DNA of 64,000 nucleotides, from positions 1,237,651 through 1,301,650 of the forward strand of contig NZ_LMCX01000001.1 of the NCBI RefSeq assembly GCF_001425665.1, read 5' to 3'. The position numbers and the translations under genes are program-made. The DNA is from Yonghaparkia sp. Root332. GTDB lineage: Bacteria > Actinomycetota > Actinomycetes > Actinomycetales > Microbacteriaceae. The notes below the pieces were generated by a model, which was not told where the DNA came from, did not search any database, and saw nothing but the letters and a program-made list of their open reading frames with translations. Positions 50,442 to 58,270 of this stretch are shown piece by piece (the stretch's first letter is position 1; each line of letters starts with the position of its first letter).

Positions 50442-51661
50442 ACCGCGGCGGTCGGCACCGTGAAGCGCGAGCGGTAGCTCTGCACGAGCGAGCGCATCCC
50501 GATGCCGCACACGCCCACGAGCGCGTCGCCGCGGTGGTACTCGACCACGCACTCGTCGTCGAGCGAGCCGGCGACGAGCTCGCGCCGGTCGGCGAGGTAC
50601 GTCATGCCGAAGGCGAGCAGGTGCATGTCGTACTGGTCGCTCCAGAACGACGGGAGCGGCGCGAAGCCCGCGGCGGCGAGCGGCTCGCAGTCCGCGCCGG
50701 CGAGGTGCGCGGCGATGAGCTGCCCCGCGCGCTTGCCCGTCTCGGTCGGCAGGTTCCAGTGCTCGACGCGCCTCGCGACGTCGTCGAAGAGCGGGTTCGG
50801 GTAGCGGGCCACATCGCCCACCGCGAAGACGTCCGAGCGCACGACGCCGTCGTCGCCGACGGCCCGAAGGCCCCCGTCGACGAGAACGCCGTCGCTCACG
50901 TCGAGCCCCGAGCCGTCGAGCCACTCGGTGTTCGGGTCGCTGCCGACCGCGACGACGAGCACGTCGCACTCGAGCATGACCCCGCTCGTGAGGATCACGC
51001 GCTCGACGCCCGGATCGCCGACGAGCCCGAACAGCCCGTCACGGGTGAAGAACCGCACGCCGTGCGCCTCGTGCCGTCGTCGCACCTCGCCCCCGAGCTC
51101 GGGGCCGAGCGCCCGCTCGAGCGGCACCGCGCTCTGCGTGACGACCGACACCGCGCATCCGTTCTTGGCCGCCGTCGCCGCGATCTCGCAGCCGACAAAC
51201 CCCGAGCCGAGGATCACGACGTTCGCCCCCGACCGCAGCGCCGACCGCAGGCCGACGGCGTCGTCGAGGGTCCGCAGAACGTGGATGCCCGTGAGCCCGT
51301 GATCAGGGATGGGCAGCGGCTTGGGGCGCAGCCCGGTCGCGATCACGAGCGCGCGGTACGGATGCTCGTCCCCAGCCTCGTCGGTCACCACGCGCCGCTC
51401 GGCGTCGAGCGATGCGGCCGCTCGACCGAGCGTCCACGTGACGTCCTGCTCGAGCGCCGAGCGGATCGGGAAGGCCACCTCGTCGTGCCCGTGCCCCTCG
51501 GTCTGCAGGAGCTCCTTCGACAGCGGCGGCCGGTTGTACGGCGCGTGCGCCTCGGCCCCGAGGAACTCGATGGGGCCCGCGTAGCCCGCGCGCCGGGCGC
51601 TCTCCGCCGTGCGGAGGCCCGCCATCGCGGCTCCGACGATGAGGAGCGGGGCATCCGTCAT
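50438..51661 (-). CDS. FAD-dependent ferredoxin reductase
   Basis: 407 residues. Two dinucleotide-binding folds: FAD site LLIVGAAMAGLRTAESARRAG at the N-terminus and NAD(P)H site VVILGSGFVGCEIAATAAKNG near 145-165, plus the APYNRPPLSKELL block and VFAVGDVARYPN. This is the ferredoxin-NAD(P)H reductase type that serves P450 and dioxygenase systems. It is last in a five-gene operon and follows the ferredoxin by 6 bp, so it should reduce that ferredoxin for the divergent P450. Confidence 0.9.
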   Translation of the reverse strand: MTDAPLLIVGAAMAGLRTAESARRAGYAGPIEFLGAEAHAPYNRPPLSKELLQTEGHGHDEVAFPIRSALEQDVTWTLGRAAASLDAERRVVTDEAGDEHPYRALVIATGLRPKPLPIPDHGLTGIHVLRTLDDAVGLRSALRSGANVVILGSGFVGCEIAATAAKNGCAVSVVTQSAVPLERALGPELGGEVRRRHEAHGVRFFTRDGLFGLVGDPGVERVILTSGVMLECDVLVVAVGSDPNTEWLDGSGLDVSDGVLVDGGLRAVGDDGVVRSDVFAVGDVARYPNPLFDDVARRVEHWNLPTETGKRAGQLIAAHLAGADCEPLAAAGFAPLPSFWSDQYDMHLLAFGMTYLADRRELVAGSLDDECVVEYHRGDALVGVCGIGMRSLVQSYRSRFTVPTAAV

Positions 51662-51667
51662 CAGGAA

Positions 51668-51862
51668 TCAGGCCCGCGTGATCGTGATCGCCTGCATCGG
51701 GCACACGTCGGCGGCGGCCTCGAGGTCGGCGAGCATCTCGTCAGGCGCCTCGGCGACGTACTCGAGCTTGTCGTCGGCGTTCAGCTGGAACACCTCGGGC
51801 GCCTCGAACACGCACTGGCCGTAGTGCTGGCACTTGTTCATGTCGACATCGATCTTGATCAT
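51668..51862 (-). CDS. [3Fe-4S]-type ferredoxin
   Basis: 64 residues. Three cysteines, C11, C17 and C54 (KCQHYGQC ... DVCPMQAI), with His at the position of the fourth ligand, the pattern of small ferredoxins that donate electrons to cytochrome P450. The Glu/Asp-rich surface (APDEMLADLEAAAD) suits binding a basic partner. The ATG overlaps the end of the FAH-family gene (ATGA). Partner prediction from gene order: reductase downstream, P450 in the same regulon. Confidence 0.93.
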   Translation of the reverse strand: MIKIDVDMNKCQHYGQCVFEAPEVFQLNADDKLEYVAEAPDEMLADLEAAADVCPMQAITITRA

Positions 51863-52785
51863 GCGTCTTCTTCCTCCTGGACGGTGGACGGGTAGAGGTC
51901 TTTCGAGGGGGTGCGGATGCCGCGGAACTCCCAGTCGCCGCCGAGCGCGGTCGAGACGACCTCCTCGCTCTCGGTCGGCTGCGCGCCGACGTCGGTGCGG
52001 ATCGGCGTGGGGCCCTCGACGATGCGGTTGCGCAGTCGGCCGAGGCCTTCGACCTCGACCTCGACGACGTCGCCGGGGACGACCGGGCGCGAGTTCGCGG
52101 GCGTTCCGGTGAAGATCATGTCACCGGGCTCGAGGGTGATCGTTCGCGCGAGGTCGGCGACGAGGTAGTGCATGTCCCACTCCATGTTGTCGGTCGAGTC
52201 CTCCTGCTTGAGCTCGCCGTTCACGTAGGTGCGGATCATCTTCCCGCGGAAGTCCCAGCCCTCCACGAGCCCGGGGCCGACGGGCCCGAGCGTGTCGGAG
52301 CCCTTCACGCGCAGCATCGAGCCGGCGTCGGTGTCGCGGAAGTCGTGCAGCCCGTAGTCGTTGCCCACCGAGTAGCCGGCGATGTAGTCGCCCGCCTCGG
52401 CCGGTGACACGTTGCGGCACGTGCGCCCGATGATGATGACGATCTCGCCCTCGTAGTTGAGCCACTTGCAGCCGACCGGGCGCACGATGTCGCCGTCGTG
52501 GCTGTTGAGGGCCGTGATCGGCTTGTGGAAGTACGTCGGCGCGGCCGGGAGCCTCGTCATGAACTCCTCGGTGCGGCTGGCGTAGTTCAGGTGCACCGCG
52601 AGAATCTTGGTGGGGATGCTCGGCGCGAGATGCACGGCCTCCGCGATCGCGACCCGGCGCCCGTCGGGGGCGACGAGCTCCTCGCCCTCGCGGCGCACCC
52701 GCACGGGCGCCCCGCCGAGCAGGATGCGGCGGTACTCGGTCGTGGCTGTCGTGCCGGCGGCGGCGGCGGTCGTCGTCTCGCTCAC
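51859..52785 (-). CDS. Fumarylacetoacetate-hydrolase-family enzyme (HpaG-like)
   Basis: 308 residues. FAH-family blocks: KILAVHLNYASRTEE, PTYFHKPITALNSHDGDIVRP, LNYEGEIVIIIGRTCRNV (metal Glu pair), AGYSVGNDYGLHDFRDTD and GDMIFTGTPANSRPVVPGDVVEVEVEGLGRLRNRI. In homoprotocatechuate pathways such proteins act as isomerase/decarboxylase on the ring-cleavage product, and here the neighbour order supports that. The start at 52785 (GTG, VSETTT) is chosen because it leaves a 2-bp gap to the dioxygenase stop. The family also includes hydratases and acylpyruvases. Confidence 0.85.
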   Translation of the reverse strand: MSETTTAAAAGTTATTEYRRILLGGAPVRVRREGEELVAPDGRRVAIAEAVHLAPSIPTKILAVHLNYASRTEEFMTRLPAAPTYFHKPITALNSHDGDIVRPVGCKWLNYEGEIVIIIGRTCRNVSPAEAGDYIAGYSVGNDYGLHDFRDTDAGSMLRVKGSDTLGPVGPGLVEGWDFRGKMIRTYVNGELKQEDSTDNMEWDMHYLVADLARTITLEPGDMIFTGTPANSRPVVPGDVVEVEVEGLGRLRNRIVEGPTPIRTDVGAQPTESEEVVSTALGGDWEFRGIRTPSKDLYPSTVQEEEDA

Positions 52786-52787
52786 GC

Positions 52788-53699
52788 TCAGCGCTCCCGC
52801 GAGAGGACGAGGTCGCGCGGCTGCGGGAACCCTCCCTCGGGCTCGGCGAAGTACACGTGCACCTGGCCCGTGCCGATCGAGTTCTCGTACTCCGAGTACA
52901 GGACGCCCGGCGCGGTGTTGGCGCCCTCGCCGGTCGCGCCGGCCATCGTCAGCCAGTGGCTGAAGTTGGCCTCCGGCTTGTACCTCTTGAACTCGTCCAT
53001 CGTGTCGAGGATGCGCGCGTGGTCGCCGGCCTTCATCCACTCGATGCGCTCGAGGTCGGCCTCGCGGGCCTCCGGGCTGTAGATGTGCGAGGGGTCGCTC
53101 GACTCGTGCGCCCGCAGGTCGCGCAGCTTGTAGAAGGTGTGCGAGAGCGCCCCGGAGGCGAGCAGCAGCACCTTGCGGTCGCTGTCGCGGATGGCCTCGC
53201 CGAGGGCGCGGCCGGCGCGGAGGAAGTCCTCCGTCTCCGCCGTCTGGCAGACCGACATGCTGACCCAGCGCTTGTCGAGCCCGCGGCCGAGGTAGTGCCA
53301 GAGGTTGACGGTCGCGTAGAAGATCGGCAGGTGCGGGTCGCTGATGGGCGTGATCCAGGTGCCGTTCTTCTCGTCGTACTCGGCGGTGAGGTTCGCGAGC
53401 TCGGGGTCGCCCTTGAACGCGTAGGGGATCTGCGACATGCCGCGCGGCAGCTCCTCGCTCGTGAAGAGCCCGCTGCGCTCGGCCTGGGCGGTGATGACGA
53501 ACTCGACGGTCGTCGCCCAGTGCGAGTCGAGCACGACGACCGTGTCGTAGTCGAGGGTCTCCATGACCTCCTCGCGCAGCCGCTTGAGGCCGGGAACGAG
53601 CGAGATCTCCTTCCCCTCGTTGAGGTCGTACCGGACATCCTGCGGGAGCATGATGGTGGGCACGTGAGCCAGGATGGCGGCTCCGACGACTCTTCCCAT
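52788..53699 (-). CDS. hpaD: Class III extradiol dioxygenase (HpaD-like, LigB family)
   Basis: 303 residues. The pattern AAILAHVPTIMLP, VVVLDSHWATTVEFVITA, LPRGMSQIPYAFKGDPELA, LASGALSHTFYKLR and the end SIGTGQVHVYFAEP follow the E. coli HpaD order (AAKITHVPSMYL, DTHW, GNPELG, ASGSLSHRF, SGTGQVN). It should open a catechol ring, best guess 3,4-dihydroxyphenylacetate, with Fe(II) and O2. The ATG sits 2 bp after the aldehyde dehydrogenase stop. The exact catechol is inferred. Confidence 0.83.
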   Translation of the reverse strand: MGRVVGAAILAHVPTIMLPQDVRYDLNEGKEISLVPGLKRLREEVMETLDYDTVVVLDSHWATTVEFVITAQAERSGLFTSEELPRGMSQIPYAFKGDPELANLTAEYDEKNGTWITPISDPHLPIFYATVNLWHYLGRGLDKRWVSMSVCQTAETEDFLRAGRALGEAIRDSDRKVLLLASGALSHTFYKLRDLRAHESSDPSHIYSPEAREADLERIEWMKAGDHARILDTMDEFKRYKPEANFSHWLTMAGATGEGANTAPGVLYSEYENSIGTGQVHVYFAEPEGGFPQPRDLVLSRER

Positions 53700-53701
53700 G
53701 A

Positions 53702-55165
53702 CTATTCCTTCCAACCGGTCGGTGCGTAGACGGTGTTCTTGACGTCGGCGTAGAAGTCGAAGGACCACGTGCCCCCCTCGCGGCCGATGCCCGACTTCTT
53801 GGACCCGCCGAAGGGCGCGGCGAGGTCGCGCACGAAGAAGCAGTTGACCCAGATCGTGCCGGCGACGAGGTTCTTGGTGAGGCGCTCGGCGCGCGCGCGG
53901 TCGCCGCAGACGACGACAGCGGCGAGGCCGAACTCGGTGCCGTTGGCGAGCTCGACGGCCTCCTCGTCGGTCGAGAAGGTCTGCATCGCGAGCACGGGCC
54001 CGAAGACCTCGGCGGTGAGGATCTCGCTGTCGGGCGCGGCGTCGACGACGAGCGTGGGGCGGTAGTAGAGCCCGCCGAGCTCCTCGTTCGGCCCGCCGCC
54101 GAACGCGATGCGGGCGCCGCTCTCGCGAGCGCGTTGCACGAAGCCGTCGACGCGGTCGAGGTGCACGCGGTGGATCTGCGGCCCGATCTGGGTCTCCTCC
54201 TCGCGCGGGTCGCCCTGGCGCAGGGCGGCGGCGCGCGCGGCGAAGGCCTCGGCGAAGCGCTCGGCGACGGCCTCGTGCACGAGCAGGCGAGTGCCCGAGA
54301 GGCACACCTGGCCGGCGTTGTCGTACTGCTCGACGGCGAGACCGACGGCGAGGTCGAGGTCGGCGTCGTCGGCGACGATGAGCGGGCTCTTGCCGCCGAG
54401 CTCGAAGCTCACGGGCGTGAGGTTGTCGGCCGCCGCGCGCGCGATCGCCTTCGCCGTCGGCACCGAGCCGGTGAACGAGATGCGCGCGATGCCGGGGTGG
54501 GCGACGAGCGCGGCCCCCGCCTCTGCGCCGAACCCCTGCACGACGTTGAACACACCGGCCGGGATGCCCGCCTCGTTCGCGAGGTCGGCGAACACGCTCG
54601 CAGTGAGCGGCGTCCACTCCGCGGGCTTCAGCACCACGGTGTCGCCGGCCGCGAGCGCCGGGCCGATCTTCCAGGTCGCGAGCATGAGGGGCGCGTTCCA
54701 CGGCGTGATGAGCGCGGCGACGCCCGAGGGATCCCACGAGACGTTGTTGTCGTGCCCGCGGGTCTGCCACACCTCGTGGTGCAGGCGGTTCATCGCCCAG
54801 TCGGCGAAGAAGCGGATGTTCATGGCGACGCGCGGCATGACGCCGCGGAGGTGGCTGCGCAGCAGCGAGCCGTTGTCGAGGGTCTCGAGGTTCGCGAGCG
54901 GCTCGAGGTTCGCCTCCACGAGGTCGGCGAGGCGATGGAGCAGCTCGCCACGGCCCTCGGGCCCGAGGTCGCGCCAGGCGGGGAAGGCCGCGCGAGCGGC
55001 CTGGACCGCCGCATCCACCTCAGCGGCACCGCCGCGGGAGACGTGCGCGAGGATCGAGCCGTCGATGGGCGAGATGCTGTCGAAGGTCTCGGCCGATGCG
55101 AGGCGCTCGCCGCCGATCGCGTGTCGGGTGTCGACCGTCAGGCCCGCGAGTTGCACCTGGTGCAC
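53702..55165 (-). CDS. NAD(P)-dependent aldehyde dehydrogenase (HpaE-like)
   Basis: 487 residues. PSGVAALITPWNAPLMLATWKIGPALAAGDTVVLKPAEWTP, the catalytic FELGGKSPLIV Glu, the nucleophile C288 in NAGQVCLSGTR and EVFGPVLAMQTF are classic. Next to the extradiol dioxygenase it most likely oxidises the ring-cleavage semialdehyde (5-carboxymethyl-2-hydroxymuconate semialdehyde in the Hpa pathway). It is the first gene of the five-gene operon, starts with a GTG, and has a MarR-type box 26 bp upstream. Confidence 0.88.
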   Translation of the reverse strand: MHQVQLAGLTVDTRHAIGGERLASAETFDSISPIDGSILAHVSRGGAAEVDAAVQAARAAFPAWRDLGPEGRGELLHRLADLVEANLEPLANLETLDNGSLLRSHLRGVMPRVAMNIRFFADWAMNRLHHEVWQTRGHDNNVSWDPSGVAALITPWNAPLMLATWKIGPALAAGDTVVLKPAEWTPLTASVFADLANEAGIPAGVFNVVQGFGAEAGAALVAHPGIARISFTGSVPTAKAIARAAADNLTPVSFELGGKSPLIVADDADLDLAVGLAVEQYDNAGQVCLSGTRLLVHEAVAERFAEAFAARAAALRQGDPREEETQIGPQIHRVHLDRVDGFVQRARESGARIAFGGGPNEELGGLYYRPTLVVDAAPDSEILTAEVFGPVLAMQTFSTDEEAVELANGTEFGLAAVVVCGDRARAERLTKNLVAGTIWVNCFFVRDLAAPFGGSKKSGIGREGGTWSFDFYADVKNTVYAPTGWKE

Positions 55166-55190
55166 GTGGCTGCTCCCTTGCAGTGGCGAT

Positions 55191-55208
55191 TCATTCGGAT
55201 GCGAATGA
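55191..55208. promoter_or_regulatory. MarR-type box 1, upstream of the meta-cleavage operon
   Basis: TCATTCG (55191-55197), GATG, CGAATGA (55202-55208): a 7-bp inverted repeat containing ATTCGGATGCGAAT. It lies in the 83-bp gap between marR and the aldehyde dehydrogenase start, where a bound repressor would cover the promoter. The same core occurs twice more at the marR/P450 promoters. Confidence 0.7.
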
Positions 55209-55248
55209 CTGCGACGATACTAACGGAATCGCCCTCCGCGCGACAGGC

Positions 55249-55746
55249 TCAGCGCTCCTTCTCGACGACGAGCGTCACCGCGCGCAGCAGCACGGCGAGC
55301 TCGACGCGCCGGTCGCCGGCCGCCCCCGCGATGGTCCGCTCGTGCTCGTTGAACTCGGGGAAGAGCGTCAGCATGAGCGCGCGGCCCGCCTCGGTCATCG
55401 ACACGACCACGAGGCGGCCGTCCGTCGCACTGCGCTCGCGGGCGAGGAGGCCCTTGGCCTCGAGGGTCGTGAGCACGCCCGTGAGGGTGGCCTTCGAGAA
55501 GCCGCCCTCCTCGGCGATCTGGCGGGTCTCGATCGGCTCCCAGATCCAGGTCACCCAGAGCACGACGAAGGCCGTCCACGACAGGCCGTGCGGGGCGAGC
55601 ACGGTGCGCTCGAGGTAGTTGCGCGTCGCGTTGGCCGCGCGGAAGAGGTTCGACACGACGGCCATGGCCTCGAAGTCGATGGGCAGGCCGCCGAGCTTCT
55701 GCGCGACCTGCTGCTCCGTCTCGGCGAGCGTGTGGGGGCTGGGCAT
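55249..55746 (-). CDS. MarR-family regulator of the aromatic cluster
   Basis: 165 residues from the ATG at 55746 (GGAGAGG upstream). The winged helix is clear: RNYLERTVLAPHGLSWTAFVVLWVTWIWEPIETRQIAEEGGFSKATLTGVLTTLEAKGLLARERSATDGRLVVVSMTEAG. Such regulators release DNA on binding aromatic ligands. It sits between the ring-cleavage operon and the P450, and the shared box near all three promoters points to it as their repressor. Confidence 0.88.
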   Translation of the reverse strand: MPSPHTLAETEQQVAQKLGGLPIDFEAMAVVSNLFRAANATRNYLERTVLAPHGLSWTAFVVLWVTWIWEPIETRQIAEEGGFSKATLTGVLTTLEAKGLLARERSATDGRLVVVSMTEAGRALMLTLFPEFNEHERTIAGAAGDRRVELAVLLRAVTLVVEKER

Positions 55747-55775
55747 CGATGGATCCTCTCCACGAGCATCCAACC

Positions 55776-55792
55776 TCATTCGGACGCGAAAC
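55776..55792. promoter_or_regulatory. MarR-type box 2, upstream of marR
   Basis: TCATTCG-GACG-CGAAACG: the left arm and centre are the same as box 1, while the right arm is degenerate. It lies 30 bp before the marR ATG, consistent with autoregulation. Confidence 0.6.
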
Positions 55793-55865
55793 GTGCTGAG
55801 AGACCGCGCCCGCGTCGCGATGGCGCGCCGGGGGAATCGGCACTCGACGCGGGGTGCCAAAGATT

Positions 55866-55881
55866 GTTAGCATCCGAATAA
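55866..55881 (-). promoter_or_regulatory. MarR-type box 3, upstream of the P450 gene
   Basis: On the minus strand TTATTCGGATGCTAAC repeats the ATTCGGATGC core of boxes 1 and 2. It lies 28 bp before the P450 ATG. Together with box 2 it fills the 162-bp divergent promoter region. Confidence 0.6.
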
Positions 55882-55908
55882 TCAGCCTCCGACGAAAGCA
55901 GGCGCACC

Positions 55909-57150
55909 ATGTCGACGACGACAGCCCTCACCCTCGCCGACCTCGACCTGTTCGCCCACGGGGCGCCGTGGGAGGTCTTCGAGGGGCTCCGGCGCACTCC
56001 GGGCCTCCACTTCTCGACCGAGGAGGCCCCCAACAGCGGCTTCTGGTCGGTCACCCGATACCACGACATCGTGCGCGTGCTGCGCGACACCGAGACCTTC
56101 ACCTCCACGCACTTCACGAACCTCGAGGAGGTCGACGCCGAGCAGGAGGAGATGCGGCGCTCCCTGCTCGAGACCGACGGCCTCCGGCACCGCGCCGTGC
56201 GACGGATGCTCCAGGGCGAGTTCACGCCGCAGGCGGTCGCGAAGTACGAGACCTTCCTTCGCGGCATCACCGCGAAGACGCTCGACGCCGCGCTCGCCAA
56301 GGGCGAGTTCGACTTCGTCGAGGAGGTCAGCGCCGACTTCCCGATCCGGGTCCTCGCGCGCATCCTCGACGTACCGGACAGCGACACCGGCAAGCTCATC
56401 GAGTGGGGCAACCGGATGGTCGGCAACACCGACCCCGAGCACGCCGACGTGCTCATCGGCTCGGCCGACAGCGAGGCGTACCGGCACGTGCCCTTCCGCT
56501 CGCCCGCGGCGATCGAGGTCTACGAGTACGGCAAGCACCTCAAGGCCGAGCGTCTCGGGAAGGGCGGCACCGACCTCGTGTCGCTGCTCGCCAACGGCGT
56601 CCCGAGCGACGGCGTGCCGCTCAGCGAGCGCGACTTCAACACCAACTTCCTGCTGCTCGTCGTGGCCGGCAACGAGACGACGCGCCACACGATCACGCAC
56701 TCGATGAGCAACCTGCTGAACAACCCCGACCAGCTCGCGCTGCTCAAGAACGACCCCTCGCTCATCCCGTGGGCGATCGAGGAGTTCCTGCGCTTCGCCT
56801 CGCCCGTCTACCACTTCCGGCGCACGGCGACGAAGGACGTCGAGTTCGCGGGGACCGAGATCACGGAGGGCGAGAAGGTCGTCACGTGGTTCGCCTCCGG
56901 CAACCGCGACGACGCGATCTTCGAGGACCCGTACCGCTTCGACGTGACGAGGAACCCCAACGAGCACATGTCGTTCGGCCGCGGCGGCCCGCACATGTGC
57001 CTCGGCAACGCGCTCGCGCGCATCGAGCTGCGCATCATGTTCGAGGACCTCCTCACGCGCGACGTCGTCCTCGAGCGCACGGGCGACATCGACTACCTGC
57101 GCAGCAACTTCGTGCACGGCATCAAGCGGATGCCCGTCCGCGTCGTCTGA
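55909..57150 (+). CDS. Cytochrome P450
   Basis: 413 residues, soluble bacterial class I type. I-helix VAGNETTRHTITHS (A253-T258), K-helix EEFLRF (E-x-x-R), and heme loop FGRGGPHMCLGNALARIE with C364 as thiolate ligand. Electrons should come from the ferredoxin and reductase encoded across the marR gene. In the context of an extradiol pathway it may hydroxylate or O-demethylate an aromatic to give the catechol. AAAGCAGG precedes the ATG, and a MarR-type box lies upstream. The substrate is unproven. Confidence 0.92.
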   Translation: MSTTTALTLADLDLFAHGAPWEVFEGLRRTPGLHFSTEEAPNSGFWSVTRYHDIVRVLRDTETFTSTHFTNLEEVDAEQEEMRRSLLETDGLRHRAVRRMLQGEFTPQAVAKYETFLRGITAKTLDAALAKGEFDFVEEVSADFPIRVLARILDVPDSDTGKLIEWGNRMVGNTDPEHADVLIGSADSEAYRHVPFRSPAAIEVYEYGKHLKAERLGKGGTDLVSLLANGVPSDGVPLSERDFNTNFLLLVVAGNETTRHTITHSMSNLLNNPDQLALLKNDPSLIPWAIEEFLRFASPVYHFRRTATKDVEFAGTEITEGEKVVTWFASGNRDDAIFEDPYRFDVTRNPNEHMSFGRGGPHMCLGNALARIELRIMFEDLLTRDVVLERTGDIDYLRSNFVHGIKRMPVRVV

Positions 57151-57464
57151 CCCCGGCGCTCCGCGCAGGGCGTCGGCGGGTCGCACGGGTCGGGCCCGCG
57201 GCGTGCGTCAGGTCGCGGGCGCGCGCCTGCGGGCGGCCGCCTGCGAGCGCCCCTGCGCGCGCCGAACATGCGGAACTCAGGACGGATCCGGCAGGGCGCG
57301 CCGATGTCCCGCACGTTTCCGCGGTAAAGCGCGGCGGTCGCTGCCGGAGTTCCTGAGTTGCGCAGTGAGGGCGCAGTGCGGGGGAGTCGGCGCGCCCGGG
57401 GTGCGGTGCACCGGGTCCGCGGGATGCACGCGCGCTCGCGAGCGCGCCCGATCGGCCTCCCGTC
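57151..57464. other. 314-bp intergenic region between convergent genes, no gene seen
   Basis: The stretch between the P450 stop and the amidotransferase stop has only Arg/Ala-rich chance frames with no start signals. Its notable content is the imperfect inverted-repeat element at 57270-57363. The remainder is simple GC-rich sequence. Confidence 0.55.
57270..57363. repeat. 94-bp imperfect inverted-repeat element
   Basis: The left end (57270-57293, GCGGAACTCAGGA then TCCGGCA) is the near inverse complement of the right end (57342-57363, TGCCGGA then TCCTGAGTT-GCGC). The interior contains a smaller hairpin CCGCG-GTAAAG-CGCGG (57319-57334). It looks like an intergenic palindromic element or a structured RNA rather than a plain terminator. 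Confidence 0.55.
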
Positions 57465-58175
57465 TCAGGGGACGAGCAGCGCGACGCGCGTCAGGAACGC
57501 GTCGACGAGCGCGAAGGTGCGCTCGCGCGCGGCGGCCTCCTCGGCGCGCGTCTGCGCGAGCATGATCGCCGGGTCCTGGCCGTCCTCCGCGACCGCGCGG
57601 ACGCCGCCCCAGTCGAGCCAGCCCGTCAGCCCGGCGGCGTCGAGCTCGGGGTGGAACTGCACCGCGAGGGTCCGCTCGATCGTGAACGCCTGCGAGGCGA
57701 CGGGGGTGCGCGCGATCTCGACGGCGCCGGGCGGAAGAGTCCAGCGGTCGAAGTGGAACTGGAACCACGGGCCGGGCCCGACGAGCGACGGGTCGTCGCT
57801 CCAGATGGCCGTCCACCCGATCTCGCTCTTCGGCGCGGGCGCGACCGAGCCCCCGAGCGCGCGCGCGACGAGCTGGCCGCCGAAGCAGATCCCGAGCACG
57901 GGCATCCCGCCCCGCACCGCCTCGCCGAGCCAGTCGAGCTCGGCGCGCAGCCAGGTGCCGATGCACGCGTCGTCCCACGCGCCCCACGGGGCGCCGAGCG
58001 GCACGACGACGTCGTAGTCGGCCAGGTCGGGGAAGTCGACGGCGATGTCGGGGGAGTGGAAGCTCTCCTCCGGCACGACGAGGAAGGCGTCCACGTCGAA
58101 GCCGTGGTGGGCGAATCGCTCGCCGACGGGGCCGAGCGGGCTCACATGATCGTGCTGCACGAACAGGACTCGCAA
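57465..58175 (-). CDS. Class I glutamine amidotransferase-like protein
   Basis: 236 residues. Nucleophile elbow LGICFGGQLVARALGG and the His-Glu pair VQFHPEL form the class I GATase triad, and the N-terminus RVLFVQHDHVSPLGPVGERFAHHGFDV is GuaA-GATase-like. It stands alone, so it may hydrolyse a gamma-glutamyl bond, as PuuD does for gamma-glutamyl-GABA. I choose the TTG at 58175 because AGGAGG lies 6 nt before it. The ATG at 58190 is part of that Shine-Dalgarno. It is divergent from the GS-like gene across operator A. Confidence 0.82.
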   Translation of the reverse strand: MRVLFVQHDHVSPLGPVGERFAHHGFDVDAFLVVPEESFHSPDIAVDFPDLADYDVVVPLGAPWGAWDDACIGTWLRAELDWLGEAVRGGMPVLGICFGGQLVARALGGSVAPAPKSEIGWTAIWSDDPSLVGPGPWFQFHFDRWTLPPGAVEIARTPVASQAFTIERTLAVQFHPELDAAGLTGWLDWGGVRAVAEDGQDPAIMLAQTRAEEAAARERTFALVDAFLTRVALLVP

Positions 58176-58213
58176 CGGGGACCTCCTCATCGACGGCGCC
58201 GGGTGCCTACTGT

Positions 58214-58233
58214 ATCGTTTGAAGCCGAACGAT
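58214..58233. promoter_or_regulatory. Operator A of the gamma-glutamyl regulon
   Basis: ATCGTTTG (58214-58221), AAGC, CGAACGAT (58226-58233): inverted repeat with one mismatch, between the divergent amidotransferase and GS-like genes. A minus-strand TACAGT (58209-58214) abuts it, so the repressor would cover that promoter's spacer. Confidence 0.75.
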
Positions 58234-58270
58234 CCAGAGCCGGATCACGAGTGCCACAAGGGAGTCGCAC

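Noticed and set aside
47094-50969. A 1291-residue minus-strand open frame opposite adnB
   Set aside because: It mirrors adnB, is Arg/Glu/Gly-rich without any domain, and arises because high-GC coding strands rarely have stops in the opposite frame.
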